The notes under the pieces were generated by a model. It was not told where the DNA came from. It was given only the letters and a program-made list of their open reading frames with translations, and did not search any database. Below are positions 1 to 11,563 of a DNA stretch of 63,950 nucleotides, piece by piece (position 1 is the first letter of the stretch; each line of letters opens with the position of its first letter). Position numbers and translations under genes: made by a program. This DNA comes from Plasmopara viticola (lineage: Eukaryota; Oomycota; Peronosporomycetes; Peronosporales; Peronosporaceae), in contig MBPM02000208.1 of assembly GCA_001695595.3 (NCBI GenBank), positions 1 to 63,950 of the forward strand. The letters run 5' to 3'.

Positions 1-2146
1 ATATTTCAATCCGCTTGCGGAGCATTTTGCTAGGCTATGCTGCTATCCACAACAAGAGGCTATCTTTGTATCCTCGATAGCCGGTGTTACGAGCGAGACT
101 CAATCACCTGCTAACTTAGATCCGTCACGTCAACCCTCGTGAAAATACAGGAACTTAATCTCTAATCTTCCATAGTAATGCCGGGCATTAACTACTTATA
201 GTGAAGTTTCTTGTTTAAAATATTATATATATATATAGAGAGAGAGCGTATTTTCATTGTAGACACATTGCTCACAATTGCCGAGTAGCGGTAAGCAAAA
301 CGGGGGTGAGAACACTCAAAACGAAAATTCTGTTGAGTGAAATATGGCAGTTTTATTAACGCTCTTGCCATAACGACTTATATAAGGCTCGGGCGGTGTA
401 AGCCTCAGCATGTTCCGGATCAAACCACACTTGTCCGTTTTGAAGACAATAATGGACACCGGGCTGTAGATCGACCCGAGGAACGTCTTTACCCGTCCTA
501 TCAGTCAGTCAAACCATATAACTTATATTCGACGCTTTTTCATATAGTATCAGTCAGTTTTTTCTGGCAGGTCAGCAAAGTTTCTCGATGTACCGGAGGT
601 TATCAACCATCTGCATGAATCTTCGTATATTTGCACACCTGCGTGTACAACCAGCAGTCCACCGCTGATAGTCATTTGTTTAAGTGCTTCTGAGTTCCCA
701 GGGTATCAGTCGGGCACTTTGTATCAACCACACATCCACTAGTTCTTCCTCGGTACTGGTGACCGGCACTTTCGAATCTCTGAAGGTGTGGCTTCTGCCA
801 GCAATCATTCTGAGTCTTTGCGCGAAACAAAGATTTGCTTTATCGGACCTTGGGGAACAAGCACGAATTATCTACCCTCGCTTACTGCAGACATGAATTT
901 GGATACATTTTTCTAGTTGGCGCCAACGTTCATTGGAGTTGGACCGAAGTCAGCGAGATCACAGACACTCCTCTTAGAAGTCCTGTACGCCGAGGACATG
1001 CCCACCGACGTACTCCGAAGGAGAAAGTCCAAATGATTTATTAAAAGCAATCCTGAATGCTTTTTCGCTGCTTCCATATTGATGATCGAAGCGGGATTTC
1101 CTTTAAGCCACATATGAACACACATGTTCGAGAACTAGTGCTACAGTAATGGTGGCCGTCAATGCTCACGTCTTTCCTGCTTGCTGACAAGGAAAGGGTG
1201 AGCGCTGGTAGAACTTAAAGCTTGGCGCAAAAAATCGCTAATTTTTACTGTTCTCCCGTATGTTTCCAGGAGAAAAATCTCCCAAATAAAGTATGTTTAC
1301 GACTTATTACAGGTGTTAGCCCTATTTCTTAGTAAGACATTGCAAACACACCTGGTCGCCTGTGATCATAGCTGCATAAAGAACCACAACAACTACTCAA
1401 AACGATCTACTGATTTGTTCTCGTGGAAAAACTTGGCTTTGATGTCTCAATCGTTATAAAGGTGTAAGCCTTAACTTTACCCAGCTTAAATCCCGCACTA
1501 GATGCTACCATCAGAGATACCGGCACTGTAGCCTGTGTTGCTTTCATTATAATGCAGAAAGGCTGCTCACAGAGATCAGATGTTGTAATGCGTTTCACCT
1601 ACCTAGCGGCAAATGCAGTCGCCTTGTCATGTTCATAATGCCCATTGATTTTTCCGTGCAGCACAAACTGCACGTTCGGTATGTGAAAATGTTGTTCTAA
1701 ACACCTAAGAACTTTTGAATGGAATCGGATTGAAAACCTTTTTGCAAAGTCGCAAAATCGATTGCGAAGATTAATAAGATTGCGAGGTCGCAGCATCTTG
1801 CTCGAGGGAGGCGTGCGGAAAGTTATGCGTTAATCCGGCGAGCGCTATCCTTGGTCTTGTGAGATTGATAAAATACATTCTTTCTTTTATACTATTAAGC
1901 GACATCATTTATCTTTGAGAAAGTGACCATTGATCTTGATTTGACAAGAAGCCGGCTCATAACATACTCAATGTTACTAACTGTTACATTTGTGCTGGCC
2001 AACCGTACAATTGTGACGGCTTTTGTTACAGTTAAAAAGCGCGTGTGTCGTCATCAACACTGCTCGCTTGAGAAGTTACTTCACGCCAAGTACCCTTAAG
2101 TAACTTGTTTATCAAATAAGTACGCATCGTATTTAAGCAAAATAAA
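1..2146. other. Gene-poor left flank
   Basis: No open frame in this stretch shows a recognisable domain. The short frames at 337-618 and 684-896 (+) and at 913-1125 and 1407-1796 (-) are under 100 codons and have no motif or splice context that I can support. A short simple repeat lies at about 220-247. The last ~100 bases, which are rich in A and T, should hold the promoter of the CTF4-like gene that starts at 2147. Old degraded coding sequence cannot be excluded. Confidence 0.5.
220..247. repeat. (TA)n(GA)n microsatellite
   Basis: A run of alternating A and T passes directly into alternating G and A. It is a compound dinucleotide microsatellite of under 30 bases, with no sign of function. 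Confidence 0.85.
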
Positions 2147-5100
2147 ATGGCGGGAAGGGAGGCTCCATTCTCAATGGAGACTTTGAAGGAGATCGCAGTC
2201 AATGTGAACGGCAAGGGCGCCATGGAGCTTGTGACAACACTTCGCTCGATGAAGGATGAAAAAATACCCTCAAATCGCGACGTTGTTTTTACAAGTGGAG
2301 AAGATGGCGTCCTGTACGTGACGGATCTCTTGACTGAGAGCACTGTGTATCAAGCGGAAGTATGCGAAGGATTCGTACCATCCTTTTCCGTGACACCCGA
2401 GCAGAGTCATGTATTCATCGCATCGGACGATGACAGCAATGTAGCATCTTACAGTCTCCCTCCTGACTGCAAATTTGACCAGTTATTGCGTCGCTCGACA
2501 GTCTCTATTCGCCAAGTCACATGTTCGACTAACTTCATTGCTATTGCAGACGAAGAGCCTATCGTGCGTCTGATATTGCGTAACAACACAGAGCAAGTAA
2601 TAATGGCTGAAGGAGCATCTGGAGCTATCAAGAGTGTAGTATTAGACCCGCTGGAGAAGTATCTTTGTGCCAGCAGTGAAGATGCGGCTGTGCGGATCTT
2701 TGCATTGGATGCAGAAGGTCAACGTGCTACAGAAGTCAAGACTTTTAACATCAAACACAAAGACATTCGAAACGACGACGTGCTGCTGCGCTGTGCGTGG
2801 CAGCCAAGCGACTCTGGGAAGCTGCTGGCAGTGCCAATGGATATAGGAATCATAGAGCTTTTTGAACGAGATTCGTGGGTATCTCAGAGCAAATTAAGGC
2901 TTCCAATTGGCAAAAGCATCGCTGCTAATGTCGACATTATAGCGTTCTCGCCTAATGGCCAGTACTTGGCTGCAGTCACGTGTGCAAAAGAGGTATTTGT
3001 ATGGGACCTGACGACACAACTGGTGTTGCGATCGTTTCGAATTGATTACCCAGCGCTCGGTCTACAATTTGCTAATATAAGCAATACACTAGTACTGTAT
3101 CACACTGGCGGAAAGCTAGCGTTTGTCAAGAATGTGATTCCAGCTGAATTTACGCCACCGCACCATCTTTCTGGACAGTTTACTTCAGCCCAGAAATCAT
3201 CAAAGGCTTTCCAATCGGATACAAAGAGGCTAAATGCGTCTTTGTTTGTAGACGATATAACCGTAAAAGATGGAAAGGACAAAGATCAAGAGAAAGAAGT
3301 GACGTTTGAAGACGATAATGAGGCGCGGGTTGAAGCAATAAAAGCTAGTTTCGGCTTTGGATCCGCTGCTAAAGAGGATGTTATTGAAGATGAAGACGTT
3401 TCGATAGCAGCTCGTACAATCGTCAAGTCGAAGTGTCAAGAAATATCGCCTTTACGTACAATTATTGAACCGTTCCAGCCTGGAAGCGTTCTTAACCATA
3501 CCGGACACAGTAGCAGTGCCACGTCGTTGCTTGCTTGGACGCCAGAGGGAGAAATTGAAGTGCTTCGCGGTGCCAGTATGAGCGAAAACCTCGTAAAAGT
3601 TGAATTTACCGACAAATCTCGACGTGGTTTCAAGTTCAATGACAATTACATGTTTTCCATGGCGTTTTTGGACCATTATGGCGCCGTCTTTGGTGTTCCT
3701 CGACGCGTTCGTGAAGATTGGGAAGATCTGGATGTTGGATCAAGTGAAAGTGATGTAATTAGTAGTTTTATCTTTTATCGCCCGTTTGAGTCGTGGGCGA
3801 GCAATTCCTCGTGGCATGCAATGCTCCCAGAAGGTGAAGATGCCGAGTGCGTGGCTGCAGGTCGTGGATTTTGTGCCGTTGCAACATCACTTCAGACGCT
3901 TCGTATCTACACTACTAGTGGCATTAACTATGCGCTATGGCGTCTACCTGGTCGCGTGGTGACAATGACAACCAAGGAATCTCTATTAGCTGTAGTACAT
4001 CAAGGACTGTATGGACAGATCTTCTACCAGCTTGTTCGTATCCACGTCGATAACTCTCGTGAACGGGTTCAGCTGGTCTCACAAGGCGAGGTGCCCATGA
4101 CACCGCCATCACGGGATGTCTTCGCATCGCACAAAGAGCATGAAGCCATGCGAGAAGATCGATCTAAGTGGTCAAACTTAACGTGGCTCGGATTTGATGA
4201 TCGACAAATTCTGTACGCAGTCGATTCCTTTGCTTGCGTACAAGCACTGTCGTCCAGTATAGGATGGAACTGGTTTCCTATTGGTTGTGTTGGGAATGCA
4301 TTGCAAAAGAAACCAGGGGACCGTCATGGCATCTTTACGCTTGGAATTGTCAACGATTCGTTACTGTATTTTCCGCTTGAAAAAGGGGCGCGTGCCCCAA
4401 AGCTCCGTGGAGCACATCGGCCAGTACCTGGTACATTTCCACTGCGTACAGCAAGTTTTCCGAAAACGTATAAGAAAAATGAACAAGCTGGAAATGGCCA
4501 TATGTGGCAAAGTGTACGGCTTTGCGGTTTGGAAACCATTGCAAATGAAGGAAATGCCGATGAAATTGCGGACCAGATTGTGCACGAACAGGCAGAAATG
4601 GACAAGACATTGATTTTAATGATGAAAACGGCTTGTACCAACGATGAACCCGCACGTGTACTAGACTTAGCCAAATGCTTGCACCTTGAAAAGTCTCATC
4701 AGATTGCACAAAAACTTGCAATTCACTTCTCTCTCCGCCAATTACAGTCGCAGCTTTACGAATTGTATCGTCTGAAGTTTGAAGAACCACGGAGATTGGA
4801 GCAGGAATCACAGGTTCGTCTCAGTCTCGTCGGCAATTGCGCTATCAAAATTTAGAAATCACGGATTCGCGTGAGATGGAGCCTCTCAATCGTGCACGCA
4901 GCGTTTTGTCTCGACCTCCATTGGAGCCTCAAGAAGAACCTAAAGACGAAGACACTGCAATGACTCATGACGACACGGCATCAAGCTCTTCCAAGCAGAC
5001 CAAGGCTGACAAGTCTTGTGCTGCTTTTGTGGATAAGTCTGTGGCACCGACGAACCCGTTCTTGAAGAAGTCAAATAATTGTGCAACGTCACCGTCTGGG

Positions 5101-5184
5101 AAATTGTCGGGACTGCAGCGATTAGCCAAATTTACGTCGCCACCGCCAGTCAAGAAGCAGCGTCAGTCGACACGGAAGAAGTAG
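2147..5184 (+). CDS. CTF4: CTF4/WDHD1 (AND-1)-like replisome adaptor, one frame break
   Basis: Homologue of the sister-chromatid cohesion and replication adaptor that links the CMG helicase to DNA polymerase alpha in the nucleus. Residues ~30-340 form a WD40 propeller with repeated blades ending in patterns such as VFVWDL. An acidic linker (~365-430) follows, then the middle SepB-like propeller from ~440, beginning PFQPGS and including the segment VEFTDKS. A helical domain lies at ~815-880 (MMKTAC, ARVLDLAKCL). The tail is basic, with NPFLKKS and a final lysine/arginine-rich stretch. No HMG box is visible, unlike vertebrate WDHD1 and like yeast Ctf4. The start at 2147 is the first ATG of the frame. 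The frame breaks at ~4820: the upstream frame would stop at 4855, but the homologous helix continues one frame over to 5184. One missing base explains this and gives about 1012 residues. An 11-nt GT..AG segment there is too short to be an intron. Confidence 0.88.
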
Positions 5185-5562
5185 AGATAGACAGCTGATT
5201 AACATTACAACTACACTTTTTACTCTTAATAACAATTTTCGAAATCCGTGGTTTCAATAATAATTGTACCCAGTTTTAGGTCGGGACTGTCTATCGATAG
5301 CATACATTTTCAAAGATAAAACTCTGAGCAAATGTGACAGATACGATAGATTCTCTGAGAGAATTTGCAGCAAATAAATCTGCTGATTTAGATGTCAATT
5401 CATAACGAATTAGCTCATCAGTAGAAATTATATGCGAAAAGATAAGGGAAGTATTCTTGGCGCGATGTATGCGAAAATCATGTGAAAAGGCAATGTAAAG
5501 TATTTCTTGGCGCGACTTAGTAATCAACGACAACTGTTTATGATTTATTTCCTCACTATTGG

Positions 5563-5790
5563 TTATGGGTCCTCTAGTAGCTGTACGTTATTCATCTCCC
5601 TCAATGATCCTGGAAGACACTGCAACAGCCGAATCTCGAAATAATTCCCACCAAAGCCGTGCAGGCTGGCAAATTTATCGACAATGCAATCAAGAGACCG
5701 TAGCGCGCAATGTTGAAATCCATTCCGTTTGCTCTTAATACCTACTTGCCATACTGGCACCATAATCAGCAAGTGAATCGGGCCGAACAA
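5563..5790 (-). pseudogene. Possible leucine-rich-repeat fragment
   Basis: A 75-codon frame contains LRSLDCIVDKFASLHGFGG and then CLPGSLREMNNVQLL, which matches the spacing of leucine-rich repeats (L..L......F..L...... LP.SL..M.N...L). No start, signal peptide or further repeats are in frame, and the neighbouring reading is interrupted by stops. It could be the remnant of one of the LRR proteins common in oomycetes, or a chance similarity. Confidence is low. Confidence 0.25.
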
Positions 5791-6720
5791 GTACTAAAAA
5801 AATCGATTATCGTTGTGCTGCTCTTTTTCAATAACGCTTTCGCGAGAGCATTTTCGTCACCCTTTTGCTTGGCAGCCACTCCATTTCCACCGAGAAAGGA
5901 TGGCTTTTATCCAAAGTTTGCAATACCTCTTCTTCTTTACTGATGACACATCGGTAGACTTTCATCGATGACAAATATTGCACATTTCGCAACAAGAAGG
6001 CGTGACCGTCACTTCTTTTACGGTGGCAAAATAGCACCAAGGCGCTTGAGACAGCACTAGATGCTTTCGGCAGCACCTGTGCTGCTGGATGAGTCAAGAT
6101 CGCTTGGCGTCTTCTGACCAAGCCGTCGGCTGCGCATTGATGCAGCTTATAAAATAAGGTCATCTTGTTTAGTACAGGCAGCGAAGGGCTGCTCAACAAA
6201 GCCACTCCGTTCATAACAAGCATTATCTGTCGTTGTGCACGCACCGATAGAGCCTAGGGTGCATCTTTTGAATTTTATTTGTGGTCTATTAAAACCATGC
6301 ATCTTTGAGATTGACAGTAAACACACCCCTTTTGACGTATAGAAATTGTCTTCACTTAATATAACACCCGCGTTGTACACAAATCTCATCACTTGACGGC
6401 GCGCTATTAGGCAGATGAATCTGCGAGCTGGCGTATTTTTAAGCAGCAGTGAAGCGCTTTTGACGAGCGAATTTAACCGGAAGTAGCGAGATTTATCATC
6501 GCGGGCAAAAACTGAAACGTCAAAATTGCGAAAAAGATCGCAAAAGCAATGCTTAGAGTGAGAAGACGGTCAGCCTCATGTTAAAGTAGATTTTTAATAT
6601 CCAGACCGATTTGGTGTATTAAGTGACAAAGGCGCAAAGCACAACATACTATACATTAGTAAGCAGCTTTTTGCCACAGAGAAAACGTCCGAGCGTTAGC
6701 GTACATGAATGCAGTCGGGA

Positions 6721-6775
6721 TGATCTCTTTCATACTGACTCCAGCATGAAAGAGATCCCAGCATGAAAGGGATCA
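6721..6775. repeat. Small inverted plus direct repeat
   Basis: TGATCTCTTTCAT at 6721-6733 is followed by ATGAAAGAGATCC at 6746 and ATGAAAGGGATCA at 6763. The first copy can pair with either later copy, and the two later copies are direct repeats of each other. It may form a hairpin. No associated gene is seen. Confidence 0.6.
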
Positions 6776-8163
6776 TTTCGGCACACAGTCCGCATTTCAT
6801 CTGGCTTTTATAACATTTTGATGGCCCCACATGTACACGTGAGTGGCCAAGTACTTGAGGACCTGTGAGGGTCGATTCCGCGCATGCCAACATCGTCAAA
6901 TGAGACTTTGTGGCAGAGGACAATATAAACTCGACTGCTTTGTTATATTTCGCGCAGTTTCCGAAAAATCAAAAGCTCTTTTGGTTTAACTGAGCCTCGA
7001 CTCCAACAGTATTTGCGAAAGTAAGAGGGCTTAGCCAGCTACTATTATAAGTACTGCATATAAGTTATTGTTCCTCATGACCTCAACCTTGCCAAAGGTG
7101 GTCTACAGTACCGACCGGTCTCCTCAAGCTGCTACAAATTCGAAGTCTATTTAATAATAGCTTAGATGCTCAAAGTATCTGATTTGACGACTTAGCATGC
7201 TATGTGTTTGACAGCGCTTGTGGCAACATCAATCACTCACGTGTCATGTCACTAGGTGTACTGGCCGCATTGAGGGTTTTATTTAGCTCTTTCAGGAAAG
7301 TGATAACTTGCCAAAGTCAGTGCATTATACCAAAAATGCTCTTAGATAGGACGTCCTTCCTCAAAAAGGTTTTTTGCTCTGGTACTGCTGTGCTTTTTGG
7401 CTTATATAAGCATAAATTAGTCATTACCTTCCGTTCGACTTTCGAGAACAGATACTCGGTGATAAGTGCGATAATTTTGACTCTCATACCATATTAATCT
7501 TTGCCTTCTTTTCAGCAAAAAAAGGCACCAATAGGCTCACATAGGTGCTAAATTTGTGCTACCTGAGCTTTAAATCACCGAGTTAGTCGTAATGATCGAA
7601 CCGTGGCACATTTTAGCTGTTCGGCACCAGGAAGAGCTATAAATTTAGCCGTTTTAACAATCCTTAAGTGCGAGTAAGTTTTTGGAGTAGCGTGAATTGC
7701 GCACCAATTCAACCCATTTTTTTTGTACTTGTCGAAAAGGGTTGAGATGGAAAGCCTTTCGGCGCAACCGTAGTATTGACTAGCAAGTGCTGCCAGGTGT
7801 GACAGGTAATACAATACCTTACGCAGAAGAGACGTGCAGGAAGACATGCGATAATTGCTATCTCTGGTCTTTGGGGGATTAGATGGTGCGACAGATGCAA
7901 GCAAAAGAGTTATTTATTCAAAGTGAAATTTATTTGATTTGGTCCTTCCTGTAATTTTGTAATTAGGTTATACTCAAAGACGATTTAATATCATGCAATT
8001 CTACTATAAGTATATCACATATTATACAGCCCGATATCGTTATAATTACATGGCTTATAATAATTAGCGGCTCCTTTTTGCATGCATTTTCTTACATATC
8101 GTCGTTAGTCTGGGTACCAGCCTTTAACAGGTACTACCCTAGACACCGCTTGCTTATTCTACG

Positions 8164-8875
8164 ATGGGCGACCGCGGCAACGTTTACTACGCACCTACGG
8201 GCGAGACGACTGAATGGGAGGATATTTTGGTAAGAAGGGTATCTTGGCGCCGAAAACAAAGGTCGTGGAGGAGCAGAAGTAGAGGCTTATGTCGATCCGC
8301 GTGAGAAGGCAACGTTGGACGAGCTAGACGAGATGGAGGACGACTATGACGACGACGCGGAATTGGAACGTATCCGCGAACGCCGCATTCAGGAAATTAA
8401 AGAACAAGCAGCTCGCAATATTTTTGGTGACGTACAGCCGATTGCTAAGGATGAGTGGACCAAAGAAGTGACGGAAGCGAGCAATGATCACTGGATCATC
8501 GCGTATCTTTGGGATGATGCACTTGAAGAGTGTAAGGTCATGGACCACATTTTGCGCGAGGTAGCTAAGAAGCATCGTGACGTCAAGTTTGTGAGCATAC
8601 AAGCTCAAGCTTGTATTGAGAACTGGCCGTCTCGAAATTGCCCAACACTTTTCATGTATCACAAATGTTCGCTACAAAATCAACTTCTAGGCATTCAAAA
8701 GCTTAATGGACTCGACATGAAGGTCGAAGGTGCGATTTATTGCTGTTGGCTCTTGTACTTTTGTACCTGTTAATAAGTAATCGTGATCCGCCATATCTAA
8801 TTAGCTTAAATTTGCCTTGTTGCAGATCTTGAGGGGTACTTGGCCAAGGCCAACGTCTTTAAGCCGATTGACTAG
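8164..8875 (+). CDS. PDCL3: Phosducin-like protein 3 (PDCL3/PLP2-type), two frame breaks
   Basis: Thioredoxin-fold co-chaperone of the cytosolic chaperonin CCT, involved in tubulin and actin folding. The N-terminus carries the family signature (TEWEDIL, then a KKGIL-like segment one frame over), followed by a charged helix with ERIRERRIQEIKEQAARNIFG. The phosducin-type thioredoxin domain follows (WIIAYLWDD, CPTLFMYHK). Exon 1 ends at 8729, a 96-nt GT..AG intron spans 8730-8825, and exon 2 (8826-8875) encodes the closing VEDLEGYLAKA-type helix and the stop. Two single-base losses are needed, near 8232 (AAA read as AA) and near 8276 (GG read as G); the reading frame shifts the same way each time. 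With both restored the protein is about 205 residues. The alternative, a dead gene, is less likely because everything else is conserved. Confidence 0.85.
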
Positions 8876-8956
8876 ATTTTTTAGCCATTCAGTCGTAAGC
8901 AGCGCCAAAATTTGTTTCTAGTGTGCATTCCTTATAGATTAAGCTTTTGCTATCTT

Positions 8957-9597
8957 TTACTCTGTGCATGTCCTATTCCTGAGCACCTTTGGGACCTTAA
9001 AGTAGTAACCATACTTAACAGCTGTATTTGCTAGTAGCTCTTCCGCACAGTCGCCCTCGGTGACAACGTCGTCTCTGAGAGGAGCCAAATCTATGATATC
9101 AGACATTGAAAAGTCAAGCAGCCACACGTACAAAGGGTCATTATACTTTCAGCAGCAGTAGACATACCCGAGTCAAAGTCGCTCTTGGCATACACGTCTT
9201 CAATATTCTCGTTAATTGTCATGCCTGGATAGTTTTAGTGCATTGAATGATGGACTCTACACCCTTCAGCAATCCTGGGAGTTTTTCGTCGTCCAGGTGC
9301 AGATAACACAAGTCTGCCAGTTCACGAAGCTGCTAACGACCGTTCATTAATCATTACCGCTTTAAGTGAGATTCGTAAGCTATAACAGCGCACCTTTTTC
9401 TCTGTCAGCACGGTATCCTCGGCGTTAAGCTGAACTCCTTCTTGATGGAGTTCCGCCAGTGACCAAGACGGTGTGCGTGGGACTCTGGTTATTTCATAAA
9501 GACCCTCAGGTAGTGAGGAGGTTGCAAAACTTAAGCATTGCGCTGTAGAAGCAGGAAATGCACGCCGAAATGCACCGGCAAGCTGTAATCGCATCAT
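8957..9597 (-). CDS. GATC: Glutamyl-tRNA(Gln) amidotransferase subunit C, mitochondrial, two frame breaks
   Basis: Small subunit of the GatCAB complex, which amidates Glu-tRNA(Gln) to Gln-tRNA(Gln) in organelles. Exon 1 (9394-9597) begins with a basic, serine- and alanine-rich leader typical of mitochondrial targeting (MMRLQLAGAFRRAFPAS). A 64-nt GT..AG intron (9330-9393) separates it from the GatC core, which opens LRELADLCYLHLDDEKL. The C-terminal half shows LRDDVVTEGDCAEELLAN and the family ending FKVPKVL. The core needs two single-base restorations, near 9223 and near 9139. With them the protein is about 192 residues, within the range for mitochondrial GatC proteins. Its start lies only 41 bp from the start of a divergent gene at 9639, so the two probably share a promoter. 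Confidence 0.85.
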
Positions 9598-9638
9598 GGA
9601 AACTAACTCAAGTTCGTCTTAGGTACGTTTTTATATTG
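9598..9638. promoter_or_regulatory. Putative bidirectional promoter GATC / 91-residue gene
   Basis: Only 41 bp separate two divergent start codons, so transcription start sites must lie here or inside the opposite gene. No TATA-like element or oomycete initiator is clearly recognisable. The call rests on arrangement alone. Confidence 0.35.
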
Positions 9639-10010
9639 ATGAAGGTGTCGAAGATGATGATCGACTACTCGCTACGGTTTGGAATCCCCATCGCGCTGTG
9701 CTACGCTTACTGGAATCCAAAATCTGATGAGGAGATTCGTTCCAACGTGGTACAGTTGATCTGAGACTATTGACCTTGAAAAAGTTGTAGTTTTGACTGC
9801 ACGCTATCACTTCGTGTTAACCTTGCTCCTTTGCAATATTTGCAGGAATCAAAGATCAAGCCGGATGTAGAGGCGAGAAAAAAGAAGCAGGCTAAATTTG
9901 CAGAGCTGCTGCTTCAGAAGGATGAGATATCCAGAGAATCTAAGCAGCAGCTGGATCAGGTCACGGCTTTCACCAAATCGAAAAAGCAGTATTTAGCCGA
10001 TAAGAAGTAA
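9639..10010 (+). CDS. Small one-helix membrane protein with charged C-terminal helix, function unknown
   Basis: I do not recognise a family. Exon 1 (9639-9749) encodes MKVSKMMIDYSLRFGIPIAL and a hydrophobic segment that can cross a membrane once (~residues 11-27). A 96-nt GT..AG intron spans 9750-9845. Exon 2 (9846-10010) encodes a long charged, probably coiled-coil helix (ESKIKPDVEARKKKQAKFAE, then LLLQKDEISRESKQQLDQV) and a basic end LADKK. Total 91 residues. Exon phases agree without any frame correction, which supports the model. An upstream frame extends to 9558 but would overlap the start of GATC on the other strand, so the ATG at 9639 is preferred. The size, the single helix and the head-to-head pairing with a mitochondrial gene would fit a small mitochondrial inner-membrane factor, but that is a guess. 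Confidence 0.65.
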
Positions 10011-10091
10011 GAGCATTAAATGCAGCCATTTCGGTAGAAGGTATGTATAAATCGTGCGGACTCGTAAGTCACGGCTTATGCTATACAATCA

Positions 10092-11062
10092 CTACATATA
10101 CCGTTGAATGCGACTGCAATGTGTAGAATCAACTTCTTTAAGCGCGGTCTCGAGCTGACGCTGCATTAGTTTAAGAGCGTCGTAATCTATGCGTAGACAA
10201 GTCGATTGAATCTGCGGTACGTTAGAGCTGCCGCCATCAGTGGCAGTGTCCAGGCGAAGTGTCACAATAGGTTTTGGCTTATTCCGGTGGAAGCGAGTGC
10301 CAAGCTATTGCGAGAGTTAATAAAATTTTATGATAAAGGCACATATGAAGCATACTCTCACCTCGAGGTCGATTCGCCACTCCAAATTGCGGTATTGCGG
10401 AATGTTGACGCCATTGTCTCTCGACACACGCTCTCGAATGGACCCCACATGCGCAGTATATAACTAGAGGCGCATTTATCAAATCAGTTATCCGACTTCA
10501 CCAAGCTGGACTTAAATACCAGTGCGAGGACTTCGACGTGCTGTTCCAGCAGCTTCATCCCCTTTAAAGTTGATCTAAAAGCATGGTCAGGCATATTAGC
10601 CTACGGGCACGCAACAAACCATCCTCAGCATCAATACTTTCCAATATGAAATGTGGGCATTGCAATTGCGGCTACCTTTGCGCCATCCATGATAACTTTA
10701 GCAATAACGAGTACCGCTTGCTCCAACTGTTCCATCTTCCAACCAGTCGCCGCTATGATTTGGACCAACATTATAGAAAAAGCAGTAATGTATTTGTGTC
10801 GCACGCAGCATCATAACGTTGATGCATCACATGTACCCACATGCCGCCTGCGTCAGCCGTCGTTTACTCTGCTTGTTCGAGCTGAAAAGCCGTACTGCCA
10901 GCTTGCAAAGCTCTTCAAAACCTACATTAAAGTCACGCACGTCAACAATGCATACCCTTCACTTGTTCCAGTACTTTAATATCATCTTGTCGACTTACTT
11001 TCGGTTGACAACGCGGTGGTTTGCGCCATAACCTCCAACACACGCTCATCGGCTCTGCTCAT
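10092..11062 (-). CDS. COMMD2: COMM domain protein, COMMD2-like, six exons
   Basis: Subunit type of the Commander/CCC endosomal recycling complex. The C-terminal COMM domain is clear: NLEWRIDLE, KPIVTLRLDT, IDYDALKLMQRQLETALKEV, then a THCSR ending resembling COMMD2. The N-terminal helical domain (FEELCKLAVRLFSSNK, MEQLEQAVLVIAKVIMDGAK) also aligns best in my memory with COMMD2. Exons on the minus strand: 11062-10999, 10921-10841, 10752-10676, 10600-10520, 10463-10362 and 10304-10092. Introns are 77, 88, 75, 56 and 57 nt, all GT..AG with matching phases, and no frame correction is needed. The product is about 205 residues (human COMMD2 is about 199). For the 56-nt intron I chose donor GTATTT at 10519 over a nearer GT that would leave a 38-nt intron, because it keeps the COMMD2 alignment. 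Confidence 0.85.
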
Positions 11063-11138
11063 GGATTTCCAGCTTTTTGATTTAGTTTGAGACGCATGAT
11101 TTTAAGCCAATGAATGAAAGAATTTAATTCACCAGACC
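11063..11138. promoter_or_regulatory. Putative bidirectional promoter COMMD2 / LSM7
   Basis: Seventy-six bases separate the divergent start codons of the COMMD2-like gene and LSM7. No specific binding site is identified; the call is based on arrangement. Confidence 0.35.
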
Positions 11139-11457
11139 ATGGCGGCGAACGGCGCAAGCGGTGGCAACTCGCGCAAGGACCCTATACTTGATTTAGCCAA
11201 ATACATTGACCAAGAAGTACGTGTCAAGTTCATGGTGGACGCGAGGTGGCGGGCACACTTAAGGGCTACGACCAGCTTGTGAACCTGGTGCTGGACGACT
11301 GTATCGAATTCCTGCGCGATCCAAACGACGAGTATCGGATCACAGATGAAACGCGAAAGGTTGGTCTTGTAGTGTGCAGAGGCACGTCTGTCATGCTTGT
11401 GTCACCTGTGGATGGCACGGCTGAAATCCCAACCCATTTTTACAGCAAGAGGGTTAA
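11139..11457 (+). CDS. LSM7: U6 snRNA-associated Sm-like protein LSm7, two frame breaks
   Basis: Member of the LSm1-7 (cytoplasmic mRNA decay) and LSm2-8 (U6 snRNP) rings. Sm motif 1 is visible as LDLAKYIDQEVRVKF and, one frame over, GTLKGYDQLVNLVLDDCIEF. Sm motif 2 contains VGLVVCRGTSVMLVSPVDGT. The start ATG at 11139 precedes a short glycine/serine leader. A base is missing near 11235, between KF and the GGRE-type turn. A second is missing near 11431 (AAA read as AA), after which the frame gives the family ending IPNPF and a stop at 11455-11457. With both restored the protein is about 106 residues, close to human LSm7 (about 103). Without the second restoration the frame runs to 11584 with no family resemblance. 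It is convergent with the glutaminyl cyclase gene at 11564. Confidence 0.88.
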
Positions 11458-11563
11458 AAAAGAACAAGAAGGACATCCAACAACTATGAGTGTTTATTCG
11501 CGAAGACTTTGTAATTCTTTCTGTGCTACCGCTACCCGATCAATGCACTCTGTTTTTTTAAAG

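Larger units (their letters stand above)
5185..8163. other. ~3 kb without a confident gene
   Basis: Between the CTF4-like gene and the PDCL3-like gene I find no intact gene. Short frames occur on both strands (for example 5828-6244 and 7575-7904 on minus, 7204-7497 on plus) but show no recognisable domain. A possible leucine-rich-repeat remnant is listed separately (5563-5790), as is an inverted repeat near 6721-6775. The stretch may contain decayed coding sequence. Confidence 0.45.

Noticed and set aside
1407..1796. Two adjacent minus-strand frames as a small gene
   Set aside because: No domain, no conserved start and no splice signals joining them; weak resemblance to frames at 5828-6244 did not hold up on reading.
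4814..4824. An 11-nt GT..AG segment as an intron that would repair the CTF4 frame
   Set aside because: It is far below any workable spliceosomal intron size, while a one-base loss, as seen in five neighbouring genes, explains the shift.
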